This document shows, in pieces, positions 18,883-27,540 of a stretch of DNA of 34,277 nucleotides. The number at the start of each line of letters is the position of its first letter. Position 1 is the stretch's first letter. Location: positions 1 through 34,277 of the forward strand of contig JANQLQ010000201.1 of NCBI GenBank assembly GCA_028280565.1. The letters run 5' to 3'. Source of the stretch: Fulvivirga sp. Lineage in GTDB: Bacteria; Bacteroidota; Bacteroidia; Cytophagales; Cyclobacteriaceae. A model generated the notes under the pieces. It saw only the letters and a list, made by a program, of their open reading frames with translations. It did no database searches and was not told the DNA's origin. The position numbers were made by a program, and so were the translations under genes.

Positions 18883-20025
18883 GTGAGCACTATAGATTTA
18901 AACTTTAACTGGATCAACCTTCTCATTCTCTTCGGGGCTTTACACGGACTGATCTTCGGTATTATCCTTAGCTTCAACAAAAAGCATCCGGGAGCTAAAT
19001 TCCTGGCTGTATTCATGTTCACACTGGCCTATAACGGGTTCGAGACTTTCAATTGGAGTTCTTCACTGGGAAAATATATCTTTTTCTTTGACTTGTTCCC
19101 CTTTGTCATGATTTACGCGATAGGTCCGAGTATTTATTTGTACGTGCGGTCTTTAGTTCACCCCCAGGGTCGACTTTCTTTTGGTGAGGTCCTGGCTTGG
19201 TATGTGCCGGTTGTTTTTCAATTCCTGTTCCGGCTCGTGATCATTACCATTTTCCTGTTGACCACATACCAAATCATTTCAGCTGATGCTGTATTAGAAC
19301 AGTTGGACAAGCTGTATTATACATATTCCGAACCCTTGAGTGTGATCACGTTTCTCTTCTATTTATACTTAACCATTAGGGTATACCGGCAATCTCGTAC
19401 CTTTCCTAATTCACCCGCCCGTTCCAATGAGACCACCCAGGAAGTTTACAAATGGACCAGGCTCCTCCTGTTTTCTATGGTTATACTGGCTATGGCTTGG
19501 CCTATCACACTATTGGCTCCTTTGGTGTTGAACCTCCGGTATGATTCGTACTACTATCCGCTGGAGTTGGGGCTGGTCATCTTCATTTACTGGATTGCCT
19601 TTGTAGGCTACCTCCGGACTCGGGTGATACTCATCAAGGAGCCGAAGTCCCTGGTGGAGCCCATACCAGGGGAAGAGGTAGAAAAAATGTCTGAACTGCT
19701 TCGCCAGGCAATGGAAGGTGATAAGCTTTACCTAGACCCGGGTTTAAACCGTCAGAAACTGGCTGCCCATACCGGTATCCATGCCAAAATGATCTCCGCG
19801 ATCCTCAACCAGCATTTGCATCAAAATTTCAATGATTTTATCAATGCTTATCGCGTGCGTGAAGCTTGTGAAAAACTGTTGTCCCCTGCTCATCAACACC
19901 TTACGATCTCGGGAATAGCCTTTGAATCAGGGTTTAACTCCCAAGCTACTTTTCAACGCGCTTTCAAGAGTTATACCGGCATGTCGCCACGAGAGTATGT
20001 GACCAGGCAAACGGTGAAACAATGA
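18883..20025 (+). CDS. Membrane-bound AraC family regulator (seven-TM sensor + HTH)
   Basis: 380 aa starting at GTG; the ATG-less start fits because the first helix begins at once (NLLILFGALHGLIFGIILSF, about 11-30). Roughly seven hydrophobic helices fill residues 10-245, the last being LVIFIYWIAFVGYL. The cytoplasmic C-terminus (about 270-378) is an AraC/XylS double HTH: KLAAHTGIHAKMISAILNQ for the first and ISGIAFESGFNSQATFQRAFKSYTGMSPREY for the second, a strong match to the family signature. It probably links a membrane or periplasmic signal to transcription. No partner gene is adjacent, so the target is unknown. Confidence 0.9.
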   Translation: MSTIDLNFNWINLLILFGALHGLIFGIILSFNKKHPGAKFLAVFMFTLAYNGFETFNWSSSLGKYIFFFDLFPFVMIYAIGPSIYLYVRSLVHPQGRLSFGEVLAWYVPVVFQFLFRLVIITIFLLTTYQIISADAVLEQLDKLYYTYSEPLSVITFLFYLYLTIRVYRQSRTFPNSPARSNETTQEVYKWTRLLLFSMVILAMAWPITLLAPLVLNLRYDSYYYPLELGLVIFIYWIAFVGYLRTRVILIKEPKSLVEPIPGEEVEKMSELLRQAMEGDKLYLDPGLNRQKLAAHTGIHAKMISAILNQHLHQNFNDFINAYRVREACEKLLSPAHQHLTISGIAFESGFNSQATFQRAFKSYTGMSPREYVTRQTVKQ

Positions 20026-20034
20026 TCATAGGCC

Positions 20035-20232
20035 TAATGTTACTTTTAAGTGCAACTGGACGGCTTGCTATTTTTTCCAATCTCGTTTTTAAAGTCGGCA
20101 GTTAGCAAAGGGCAATCGGCCATCCTATATTTTTTTGCCTACTGTCATTCCCCGATTGCCGACTGATCGAGAACCTTCCATTGCCTCAAACCTACTCACC
20201 CTCTACCCGGTACGTCATTTGAGGCTTAACAC
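20035..20232 (-). repeat. MITE-like repeat B, copy 2 (inverted orientation, degenerate)
   Basis: Read on the - strand, this matches copies 1 and 3: the right end degenerates to TAATGTTACTTTTAAGTG, and the internal arms GTCGGCAGTTAGCAAAGGGC and ATTGCCGAC form a long imperfect hairpin. The left end ATTTGAGGCTTAACAC has lost five bases of the inverted repeat. It lies 10 bp after the AraC stop. Confidence 0.65.
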
Positions 20233-20445
20233 GAGTCTATGGTTTGGTCACGTTCAAAAATGAATGCCCGGTCCAGTAGGCGGGACCTCTTTGCCAACCG
20301 GGACGAAGTATACCACTCACAAAAGACAACCCCTGCAAGAGCGCTTTTTACGACCCCGGCAGGGATGTCTTGTAGTTTTTATAACCTCCAGGAAATAAGA
20401 CTTCTTAAAGAATCCGGGTAAAGATCTACTGTCTTGCCGGAACTG

Positions 20446-21141
20446 CTATCGAGTGTATATATCTATTCCTAAGTGATCTATAAAAGATCCTGCTCTTCCC
20501 CAAAATGCAAAAATTTGGTGTCGTTGGTCGTTCCATGGTAACCTATATTCAAATGGGTTTCCTCCACGGCCTCCATAACTAAACGACCTGGAGTTGGTTT
20601 CAATGGTTAACTGGTCCAAAAACTGCCCGGACCGTCCTCGGATACCCCTAATATATTCACCGCGATTGAAAGCCTGGAGATAAAAGCTTCCTCCTCTCGA
20701 ACCTGCTTCTCCTGCAAAGTACACCGTCCCGTTGCTATCCTCGTACCAGGTCATGATTCCATCTATAAGATCACCACTTTGAATGCCAATGGCATAAATC
20801 CTGGAGTTTGCACCATTTAATCTTGGCTCAAGGTAGAAGCGACTTCCACCGTTTCCTCCCCAAACTCCCCTGGAATAGGCATACCGAACCCTGCTGCGTG
20901 GTGGCCGAATAGGGGCCGGTGTAGTTCCTCGCCGATTGCTTTCGGCCGATTCAGAGCGTTTTTCTATGGGAATAGCATTCTTTAAATTATCGGGAAGATC
21001 GTCCCAGCTTATTTTTTCAGAGTTACTTTCGTCATAGTGTGGCACTACTGCCGTAGGTTGGGCGGCTTCTTCTGCATTTTCTTCACAAGAAAATATAAAG
21101 CACGTCACAAAAACAAAGGCTGCCAAACGGAATTTTTTCAT
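20446..21141 (-). CDS. Lipoprotein with C-terminal jacalin-like lectin domain
   Basis: A 231-aa protein. A lipoprotein signal ends at Cys19 (FIFSC followed by EENAEE, an acidic stretch suited to surface export in Bacteroidota). A low-complexity linker (about 40-88) precedes a jacalin-like beta-prism, about 90-231. Evidence is three Gly-rich units with family motifs: GGNGGSRF near 95, then RIYAIGIQSGDLIDGI; GSRGGSFYL with RGIRGRSGQFLDQLTIETN; and GGRGGNPFEYRL with IFAFWGRAGSFIDHLGI. Jacalin domains bind mannose- or galactose-type glycans. The domain call is by eye but the triplicated pattern is clear. Divergent from the M1 peptidase gene; no operon partner. Confidence 0.8.
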   Translation of the reverse strand: MKKFRLAAFVFVTCFIFSCEENAEEAAQPTAVVPHYDESNSEKISWDDLPDNLKNAIPIEKRSESAESNRRGTTPAPIRPPRSRVRYAYSRGVWGGNGGSRFYLEPRLNGANSRIYAIGIQSGDLIDGIMTWYEDSNGTVYFAGEAGSRGGSFYLQAFNRGEYIRGIRGRSGQFLDQLTIETNSRSFSYGGRGGNPFEYRLPWNDQRHQIFAFWGRAGSFIDHLGIDIYTR

Positions 21142-21419
21142 AATATGTAGGTTTTAGTAAGTAATAAATAGATCCGCGGATAGTGATGTAATGTTATTCC
21201 TTTCCTCTTGATGATCAATCCCGGAAAACAGGGCTTTTTAATAATGGCTGTTTCATGGTACCCGGGTTCGGAGAACTTGCTGATCATGAGGTATAGGTCC
21301 AGGCAGCCTATGCTAAAACCGCTTTTACAGGGTAAAAGATTTGTTCACGAATATATCTCAAATCAGGATTTGACAAGACAATGGCCTCCTCTATTCGCTT
21401 TTTTGTGCAGAACTGGTGA

Positions 21420-24332
21420 ATGGATATGAACAACGTCTCAATATACTATATTCTTTCTTTTATACTTTTTACAGCTCCTCTACAAGTCAATGCCCAAAAC
21501 ACTCTTATCAAAGGAAAGATAATTGACAAACATGATAGGGCAGCAATTCCATTCGCACATGTATTCATAAAGGGAACTTCCTTAGGTGCTATAACAGACC
21601 TTTATGGCAATTTTATACTAAGCTATCCCGAGGAATATCAAGCAGGAACATTGCAAATCTCTTGCCTGGGGTACAAGCCCGTTCAGCTTGTTCTTAAAAG
21701 TGTAACACAATTTCCAAAAGAGATCACACTAGAACAGGATGTGATCCGGCTACAAGAAGTAATAGTAACACCGGAAGACCCTGTTGAACTATTAAAAGAG
21801 GCATTCCGTAGAATACCTGAAAACCATGACACTACGGCTCTTAAACTTTCCGGGTATTATAAGATGTCCTCCATGCTGGGAGAGAAAACTACTCGGTATA
21901 CCGAAGCTTTTTTGGATATTCACAAGCCTTCATGGGAAACGGTGCGCAGGAGTAAAAAGCTCCCCGGTGACTCTATCCACTTAAGAGAGATAAGGACAAA
22001 AGCGTCGGAGATCAGTGATTGGAAACTCAAAACAATGATCGACTGGGAGAGCAATCTCTATTATTTGAACGGCCGGGATATCGTAAAAGAATTCGGCTTT
22101 ATGAAAGACCCGGCCAAGAGCTTTTTCCCTCGTTTCCAACTTCACCTGGAAAAAATGGTGTGGATCAATGGCAGGAAGACATATAAGATCCATATTAAAC
22201 CGAAAAAAATTACTCGAAAGACCTTCTGGCATGGAAATATCTTCTTGGATGAAGCCACCAAGGCCTTTGTGAAGCTAGATTATAAGTCACCTCCTAACCA
22301 ATTGAAAATGATGAAAGCCGAGTTTGGCTATAAAGTGCTGTCCAAGCTATATAATGTTTCATACCAAAGCGCCTTATGGAATGAATCCGTCAATTACGAG
22401 CAGTTGGATGGAAAATGGTACCTCGAAGAGTTACAGGCAAGTAAGGAGTTTTTGATCACAAGCAAAAAGAGAGGGTTGGAAAAGGTGCCGGGTTATGTTT
22501 CGCTTTATTATTCCACGGACTCGGTACAAAGTAATGTGGGTAATATCGATTCGTTAGAGATACTTCCTTATCTTAACAAGGGATGGTGGTTCGTAGAACA
22601 GTTTATCCGTGACCGCTACGACTCCTCCTTTTGGCGCTCTTTCGATCAGCGCCGCGGTGTATTCGAAAAGGGTGAGTTTGGCAGAGCAAGCGAGGCCAAC
22701 CACTCAAAACAAGGGTACGCCTTTACTAAGTTAGACACTTTACAAGGTGCCTTATCCCCGTTGCGTACGTGCTATGATGTAGGCTTTTATCACCTTGATG
22801 TGGAGGTTTTACCAAGGGAGGAGATCATCAAAGGGAGCAGCTTGATCCGTTTTTATGTGACTGATCCTACCCATAGGCTACAGGTAGACCTATATTCGGG
22901 AATGTTGATTGATAGTATTATTTATCGTGGTAAGCGGCTACCTTATGAACGGGATTACAATGCAGTCTATATAAAGTTCCCAGGGTTGTTGCAACAAGGT
23001 TCGATAGAAGAGATCAAATTCTATTTTTCAGGCCGCCCGGTGGACATTAACCCTAGGGTCCCTCTTTATGCTGCGTTTATTTGGCTTACGGATGAAGAGG
23101 ACAGTCCTTTTTTACAAGCAATTTGCCAAGGGTACGGCGCCAGTGGTTGGTGGCCCAACAAAGACCACCTTTCCGACGAGCCGGACAGCGCTGCCATTAG
23201 CATCACTGTTCCCACCGAGCTTGACGTAGTGGCCAACGGGCGTCTGCGACATAAAACAATGCTTCAAAACGGCAAAACCCGTTACGATTGGTTCGTGTCT
23301 TACCCTATTAATAATTACAATCTCACATTGAACGTGGGCAAGTATGCGCACTTTTCAGACCGGTACGTCAGCGGCATGGATACGCTGGACTTGGACTACC
23401 ATGTACTGAGATATAACCTGGAAAATGCCCGCAAAAAAGTGGCGATGGTTAAGCCAATGCTCAAAACGTACGAAAAGTACTTTGGGAAATATCCCTTTCC
23501 ACGCGATGGCTTTAAGCTAGTGGAAACGCCGCATGCCATGGAGCACCAAAGCTGTGTATCCTTAGGATATGAGTATTTCAGTGAGCCCTACGAATACGAT
23601 GCCGAAACGCTAGAGTATGACTTGCAAAATGGGCAGGTGGAGGGGCAGATTGTCTTGCATGAGACGGCTCATGAATGGTGGGGGAATAGTCTTAGCTGTA
23701 CGGATAATGCTGAACTCTGGATCCATGAGGCTTTTGCCACCTACGCCGAAGCACTGTATATCGAAGACCATCATGGGTACGCTAACTCCCAGCTCTACCT
23801 TAACGCTATGAAGGACGGGGTAAGAAATGTTGACCCGATCATCGGGAGGTTTAATGTGAACCATATCCACTATGATATCAACGATATGTACCTAAAAGGC
23901 GCGTTGATGTTGAATACTTTGCGTCATGTCATAGGTAATGATAGCCTGTGGTTTTCAATAATCAAAGGTATACCTTCCGCATTCAAGTACCAGTCGGTTA
24001 CTACGGGAGATCTTGTGGGCTATGTAAACCAGGCCACCGGGGTGGATTATGGAGGGTTCTTTCATCAATACCTTCGTACCACCCAGGTGCCCAAACTTGA
24101 GCTGGTCTTTGAGCAGGTGGAAGGCCGGGCCTATGTGAATTACCGGTGGAACGCTGAAACCCAAGATTTTAAAATGCCGGTAAAGTATTCTTTGGGTAGT
24201 AGGAGCCCATCTTTTTTGTTTCCAACACCCACTTGGCAGAGATTAAAACTTCCTCTCAATGCCGTTAAGAGTGATTTTGAGGTGAATATGGAACAGTTTT
24301 ATATCGAGGTGGAGGTGAAAAACTCAAAGTAA
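21420..24332 (+). CDS. Secreted M1-family metallopeptidase with N-terminal CarboxypepD_reg/DUF5686-like region
   Basis: 970 aa. The signal peptide ends near residue 25 (QVNAQ). A CarboxypepD_reg beta-sandwich follows at about 28-115 (GKIIDKHDRAAIPFAHVFIKG, then ITDLYGNF). Residues 120-430 resemble the DUF5686-type extension of Bacteroidota surface proteins. The C-terminal half (about 445-970) is an M1 gluzincin: a GxMEN-like substrate loop reading HAMEHQ (about 704-709) and HETAH at 747-751, with Glu770 eighteen residues later, giving the HExxH-18-E zinc site. The catalytic residues are all present. Predicted periplasmic or surface aminopeptidase. ATG 21420 is followed by a second Met two codons on, which may be the true start. 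Confidence 0.88.
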   Translation: MDMNNVSIYYILSFILFTAPLQVNAQNTLIKGKIIDKHDRAAIPFAHVFIKGTSLGAITDLYGNFILSYPEEYQAGTLQISCLGYKPVQLVLKSVTQFPKEITLEQDVIRLQEVIVTPEDPVELLKEAFRRIPENHDTTALKLSGYYKMSSMLGEKTTRYTEAFLDIHKPSWETVRRSKKLPGDSIHLREIRTKASEISDWKLKTMIDWESNLYYLNGRDIVKEFGFMKDPAKSFFPRFQLHLEKMVWINGRKTYKIHIKPKKITRKTFWHGNIFLDEATKAFVKLDYKSPPNQLKMMKAEFGYKVLSKLYNVSYQSALWNESVNYEQLDGKWYLEELQASKEFLITSKKRGLEKVPGYVSLYYSTDSVQSNVGNIDSLEILPYLNKGWWFVEQFIRDRYDSSFWRSFDQRRGVFEKGEFGRASEANHSKQGYAFTKLDTLQGALSPLRTCYDVGFYHLDVEVLPREEIIKGSSLIRFYVTDPTHRLQVDLYSGMLIDSIIYRGKRLPYERDYNAVYIKFPGLLQQGSIEEIKFYFSGRPVDINPRVPLYAAFIWLTDEEDSPFLQAICQGYGASGWWPNKDHLSDEPDSAAISITVPTELDVVANGRLRHKTMLQNGKTRYDWFVSYPINNYNLTLNVGKYAHFSDRYVSGMDTLDLDYHVLRYNLENARKKVAMVKPMLKTYEKYFGKYPFPRDGFKLVETPHAMEHQSCVSLGYEYFSEPYEYDAETLEYDLQNGQVEGQIVLHETAHEWWGNSLSCTDNAELWIHEAFATYAEALYIEDHHGYANSQLYLNAMKDGVRNVDPIIGRFNVNHIHYDINDMYLKGALMLNTLRHVIGNDSLWFSIIKGIPSAFKYQSVTTGDLVGYVNQATGVDYGGFFHQYLRTTQVPKLELVFEQVEGRAYVNYRWNAETQDFKMPVKYSLGSRSPSFLFPTPTWQRLKLPLNAVKSDFEVNMEQFYIEVEVKNSK

Positions 24333-24420
24333 CGTTAGGCTGGAATGCGTTTTTCAATTCTCGAAACCAGGCTGCTTGGTTTTCCTGTGGTGACTCTATC
24401 GTATAAAGCAAAACTTTCAT

Positions 24421-24428
24421 TAAATTTG
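24421..24428 (+). promoter_or_regulatory. Putative -7 box of the ABC-F promoter
   Basis: TAAATTTG matches the Bacteroidota -7 consensus TAnnTTTG exactly. No clear TTG lies at the expected distance upstream. Transcription from here would start near 24434 and leave a leader of about 105 nt before ATG 24541. Confidence 0.45.
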
Positions 24429-24451
24429 TGATCCAACAAAAAGCCAGGTCA

Positions 24452-24542
24452 ATGAAAATATAATTTCTTTCCAAAAGAGAAAATAGTGAAGTGCTGAAAA
24501 GCACTTGGCTGTAATTATCCACCTTTTAAAGAAAGAAATTAT
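24452..24542 (+). promoter_or_regulatory. Structured leader of the ABC-F gene (putative translation attenuator)
   Basis: The arm ATAATTTCTTTC (24460-24471) is a perfect 12-bp reverse complement of GAAAGAAATTAT (24531-24542), which contains the A-rich ribosome-entry region and the first two bases of the start codon. Between them is a local hairpin, AAGTGCT-GAAA-AGCACTT (24489-24506). A minimal reading frame, ATG AAA ATA TAA (24452-24463), overlaps the left arm; an in-frame GTG at 24428 would extend it to 11 codons. Ribosome stalling there would free the start codon, as in erm- and ABC-F-type attenuation. This is inference. Confidence 0.55.
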
Positions 24543-26130
24543 GGTTGTCCTTCAAAATGTTAGCTATATACATCCGGGTAAAGATTTATTGTTTGAAAAC
24601 ATAAATCTCACCATTAACAAACATGATAAAGTAGCCCTGATCGGTAATAATGGGGTTGGTAAATCTACCCTGCTCAAAATTATTGCAGGCGCTTTAAAAC
24701 CATCACGAGGTACGGTAATCCTTGGCACCCGTCCGTATTACATTCCACAGCTTTTTGGCCAATTCAATGAATTCAGTATTGCAGAGGTATTAAATGTGAA
24801 GGATAAGTTAAAGGCATTAAAAGAAATACTGGACGGTAAAATGAATGAAACCAACCTGGCCCAACTTGGTGATGACTGGGCAATAGAAGAGAGATGTGAA
24901 GAAGCCCTGGCCCACTGGCAGTTGGATGGGCTGGACTTAAAGCAAAAACTAGGAACCCTAAGTGGTGGACAAAAAACCAAAATTTTCCTAGCAGGAATGT
25001 CCATTCATCAACCGAGGTTAGTTTTAATGGATGAGCCAGGCAATCACCTGGATACGCAGGGTAGACACTTGTTAAACGATTTTGTGCAAACAACCTCCTG
25101 CACCCTGGTTATGGTGAGCCATGATAGAAAGCTGTTGGACCTGGTACATCCTATGTATGAATTGAGCAGGCAAGGGATAACAATTTATGGTGGTAACTAC
25201 CATTTTTATGCCGCTCAAAAGACTATTGAGAACAAAGCGTTGAACGAGAATATAAGAAGTAAGGAAAGCATGCTCAGGAAGGCCAGGGAAATAGCAAGAA
25301 AAACAGTAGAAAAAAAACAAAAACGGGATGCCCGGGGGAAGAAAAAACAGGCAAAAGCAGGACTTCCAGCCGTAGCGATGAATGCCCTCAAGAATAAGGC
25401 AGAAAAAGGTACAGCCCAAATAAAAGGGATCCATGCTGAAAAAGTAGGCAGTATATGCAGGGAGCTAACTCTATTGCGAAGAGAATTACCCGGCGTGGAC
25501 AAAATGAAATTTGGCTTTAATGATTCTGCCTTACATCATGGAAAAGTCTTGGTCCATCTAAAAAATGTCAACTTTGGGTATAGCCATGAACAACTTTGGA
25601 AACAGCCGGTAAGTTTCATGATCAAGAGTGGCGAAAGAATGGCGGTAAGAGGGGCTAACGGCTCAGGCAAAACCACTTTGATGAAAATAATTTTAGGGAA
25701 GATCAAGCCCCAATCCGGTTCTGTGTGGAAAGCTGATGCTAAGGCGGTATACATCGACCAGGATTATTCATTAATTGATGACACATCTACCGTTTTCGAG
25801 CAGGTTCAACGGTTTAACTCAACACTTTTACAGGAGCATGAGATCAAAATCCGGCTGAACCGGTTCTTGTTTGCCAAAGACTATTGGGACAAACCTTGCA
25901 GTGTTTTAAGTGGCGGGGAAAAAATGCGCTTGATGCTTTGTTCTCTAAATATAGCCAACCAAGCGCCGGACATGATCATACTAGATGAGCCTACTAACAA
26001 CCTGGATATCCAAAACATGGAAATATTGACCGCTGCTCTTATCGAATACCGAGGTACGCTGGTCGTTATTTCTCACGATGAATACTTTTTAGAACAAATA
26101 AATGTAAACCGCACACTAGATTTGATGTGA
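24541..26130 (+). CDS. ABC-F family ATPase, ribosome-protection type likely
   Basis: 529 aa from ATG 24541. An upstream in-frame TTG at 24505 would fall inside the leader hairpin and is rejected. There are two nucleotide-binding domains with no membrane helices. NBD1: GNNGVGKST (35-43), LSGGQ (140-144), MDEPGNHLD (163-171). NBD2: GANGSGKTT (371-379), LSGGE (456-460), LDEPTNNLD (481-489). The basic interdomain linker (about 235-290) is rich in Lys/Arg, as in ABC-F proteins that enter the ribosomal E site. In NBD1 the usual DEPTNHLD has Gly167 instead of Thr. Members either tune translation or dislodge ribosome-targeting antibiotics; the attenuator-like leader favours resistance, but the class cannot be fixed by eye. 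Confidence 0.88.
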   Translation: MVVLQNVSYIHPGKDLLFENINLTINKHDKVALIGNNGVGKSTLLKIIAGALKPSRGTVILGTRPYYIPQLFGQFNEFSIAEVLNVKDKLKALKEILDGKMNETNLAQLGDDWAIEERCEEALAHWQLDGLDLKQKLGTLSGGQKTKIFLAGMSIHQPRLVLMDEPGNHLDTQGRHLLNDFVQTTSCTLVMVSHDRKLLDLVHPMYELSRQGITIYGGNYHFYAAQKTIENKALNENIRSKESMLRKAREIARKTVEKKQKRDARGKKKQAKAGLPAVAMNALKNKAEKGTAQIKGIHAEKVGSICRELTLLRRELPGVDKMKFGFNDSALHHGKVLVHLKNVNFGYSHEQLWKQPVSFMIKSGERMAVRGANGSGKTTLMKIILGKIKPQSGSVWKADAKAVYIDQDYSLIDDTSTVFEQVQRFNSTLLQEHEIKIRLNRFLFAKDYWDKPCSVLSGGEKMRLMLCSLNIANQAPDMIILDEPTNNLDIQNMEILTAALIEYRGTLVVISHDEYFLEQINVNRTLDLM

Positions 26131-26192
26131 ACTCAATGCCCTGGTGCCTGCCCCGTTACATTTACCGGGACAAAAAAACAATCTATGGACCG

Positions 26193-26753
26193 ATGAAACA
26201 CCCTGCAAGAAAAATTGCGATCATTTACGCTACGATAGACGGACAGACATTAAAAATATGCCAGGTCATTTCAAAGTTTTTGAATAAAAATAACCTGCAA
26301 ACCGAAATGTACCCGGTTGAAAGTTTTAAAGAGGACCCCTTGACTTTTGATGCCTTGGTTATAGGGGCTAGCATTCGATATGGAAAACACAGTCCCTTGA
26401 TCTCAAACTTCATATCGAACAACAGGGACAAGTTAAGCAGGATCAAAACGGCATTTTTTTCTGTTAACCTGGTAGCGCGTAAAAAAGGCAAGGATGATCC
26501 GGGTTCAAATCCTTACCTGACCCGGTTTTTAAAAAAGATGGTATGGAAACCTGGTCTTTCGGGGGTGTTTGCCGGGAAACTGGACTACCCTTCTTATTCG
26601 TTTATAGACAGGGTAATGATCCAATTGATCATGAAACTTACTGGGGGACCTACAAGGTCGGAAAAACCGGTTGAATACACGGATTGGGAAAAAGTGGAAG
26701 AGTTCAGCCGGGAGATCTGTAAAATGAATGATCTGCCGGGTTCTGGCGAATAA
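26193..26753 (+). CDS. hemG: Menaquinone-dependent protoporphyrinogen IX dehydrogenase (HemG)
   Basis: 186 aa from ATG 26193, the size of E. coli HemG; a longer frame from 26127 overlaps the ABC-F stop but adds a non-homologous N-terminus. It is a flavodoxin-fold protein: the FMN phosphate loop is YATIDGQT near residues 11-18, and VIGASIRYGKH, SVNLVARKKGK and DRVMIQLIMKLTGGPTRSE match the E. coli protein closely, including the long insert loop that distinguishes HemG from plain flavodoxins. It oxidises protoporphyrinogen IX to protoporphyrin IX in haem synthesis, passing electrons to menaquinone at the membrane. No other haem gene is adjacent. It lies 62 bp downstream of the ABC-F stop and could share its transcript. 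Confidence 0.92.
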   Translation: MKHPARKIAIIYATIDGQTLKICQVISKFLNKNNLQTEMYPVESFKEDPLTFDALVIGASIRYGKHSPLISNFISNNRDKLSRIKTAFFSVNLVARKKGKDDPGSNPYLTRFLKKMVWKPGLSGVFAGKLDYPSYSFIDRVMIQLIMKLTGGPTRSEKPVEYTDWEKVEEFSREICKMNDLPGSGE

Positions 26754-27277
26754 GACCTGTAGACCAATTTTACTAGCAATAGTGTGTGGGGTGGACTATC
26801 AGGGAACATTTTGCTTCCTCACCGCTTTGGTTAAGTGACTACTGCACCGCCTGTGTTCAAAGTTATGTTTTTAGTTCTACTTTTCCAGGCTTAAGTCATT
26901 GATAATAAGATTTTTATTCTCAAACCTAGTGCCAGCGAATTGCAAAGGATTGGGGACCAACCTCCTGTTCTAAATCCATCCCATACCCATACCTAAGAAC
27001 GTCATCCCTTACTTTCTACCCTCGTCATTCCTTGCAGCTTGTGTTGGGCTAGGCGTGACAAGGAATCTGTGAAGTCGTGAAACGAAAACCCAGAACATTC
27101 AAAAAAAGGTTCACGTTCAACGACACAGCAGGTTCCTGCTCTCGCACATCGCTCGCCCTGCAAGGCCGGCAGGAATGACGATAGAGAAGGTTTTCTCGTT
27201 TTTGATAAGGATACCCAACGGTCTCATTTTTCGCTAAATCCCTGTTTGCCAAATAATTGAATGTGACAAAGTAATCT
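26754..27277. other. Gene-free region with degenerate inverted repeat
   Basis: 524 bp without a credible gene. CGTCATTCCTTGCAG (27023-27037) and GCAGGAATGACG (27169-27180) form the ends of an inverted repeat element of about 160 bp, of the widespread GTCATTCC...GGAATGAC type. The short reverse-strand frame at 27049-27252 lies inside it and is not supported. Confidence 0.55.
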
Positions 27278-27483
27278 TAGTGTTAAGTTAAGCCTCAAAT
27301 GATATACTGGGTAGAGGATGAGTAGGTTTGAGATAATGGAAGGTTCTCCGATGAGTCGGCAATCGGCAAAGGGCAGTAGTCAAAAAAATGTAGGATGGCC
27401 GATTGCCCTTTGCTAACGGCCGACTTTAGAAACGGGATATGAAAAAAATAGCTAACCCTCCAATTACACTTAACTTAACACTA
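27278..27483 (+). repeat. MITE-like repeat B, copy 3 (most intact)
   Basis: 206 bp bounded by perfect terminal inverted repeats TAGTGTTAAGTTAAG (27278-27292) and CTTAACTTAACACTA (27469-27483). The outermost TA on each side can be read as a TA target duplication flanking a GTGTTAAG...CTTAACAC element, as for IS630/Tc1-type transposition. Internal arms GTCGGC..GCAAAGGGCA and TGCCCTTTGC..GGCCGAC form a long imperfect hairpin. No coding capacity, so movement would need a transposase in trans. Confidence 0.8.
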
Positions 27484-27540
27484 GTTCTCATAAAAGTTTA
27501 CAACCCTATGCCGTATGGTGTCCTTTACGGGCATGCGGTA

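Noticed and set aside
20239-20421. 60-aa frame between repeat B copy 2 and the lectin gene
   Set aside because: No recognisable features and next to repeat DNA.
24505-24540. TTG start extending the ABC-F protein by 12 residues
   Set aside because: The extension lies in the leader hairpin, has no homology to ABC-F N-termini, and an ATG with an A-rich upstream stretch lies at 24541.
26127-26192. Upstream start for hemG overlapping the ABC-F stop
   Set aside because: The 22 extra residues do not resemble the HemG N-terminus, which begins directly at ATG 26193 with the flavodoxin strand.
27049-27252. 67-aa reverse-strand frame
   Set aside because: It lies inside the GTCATTCC-type inverted repeat and has no protein features.
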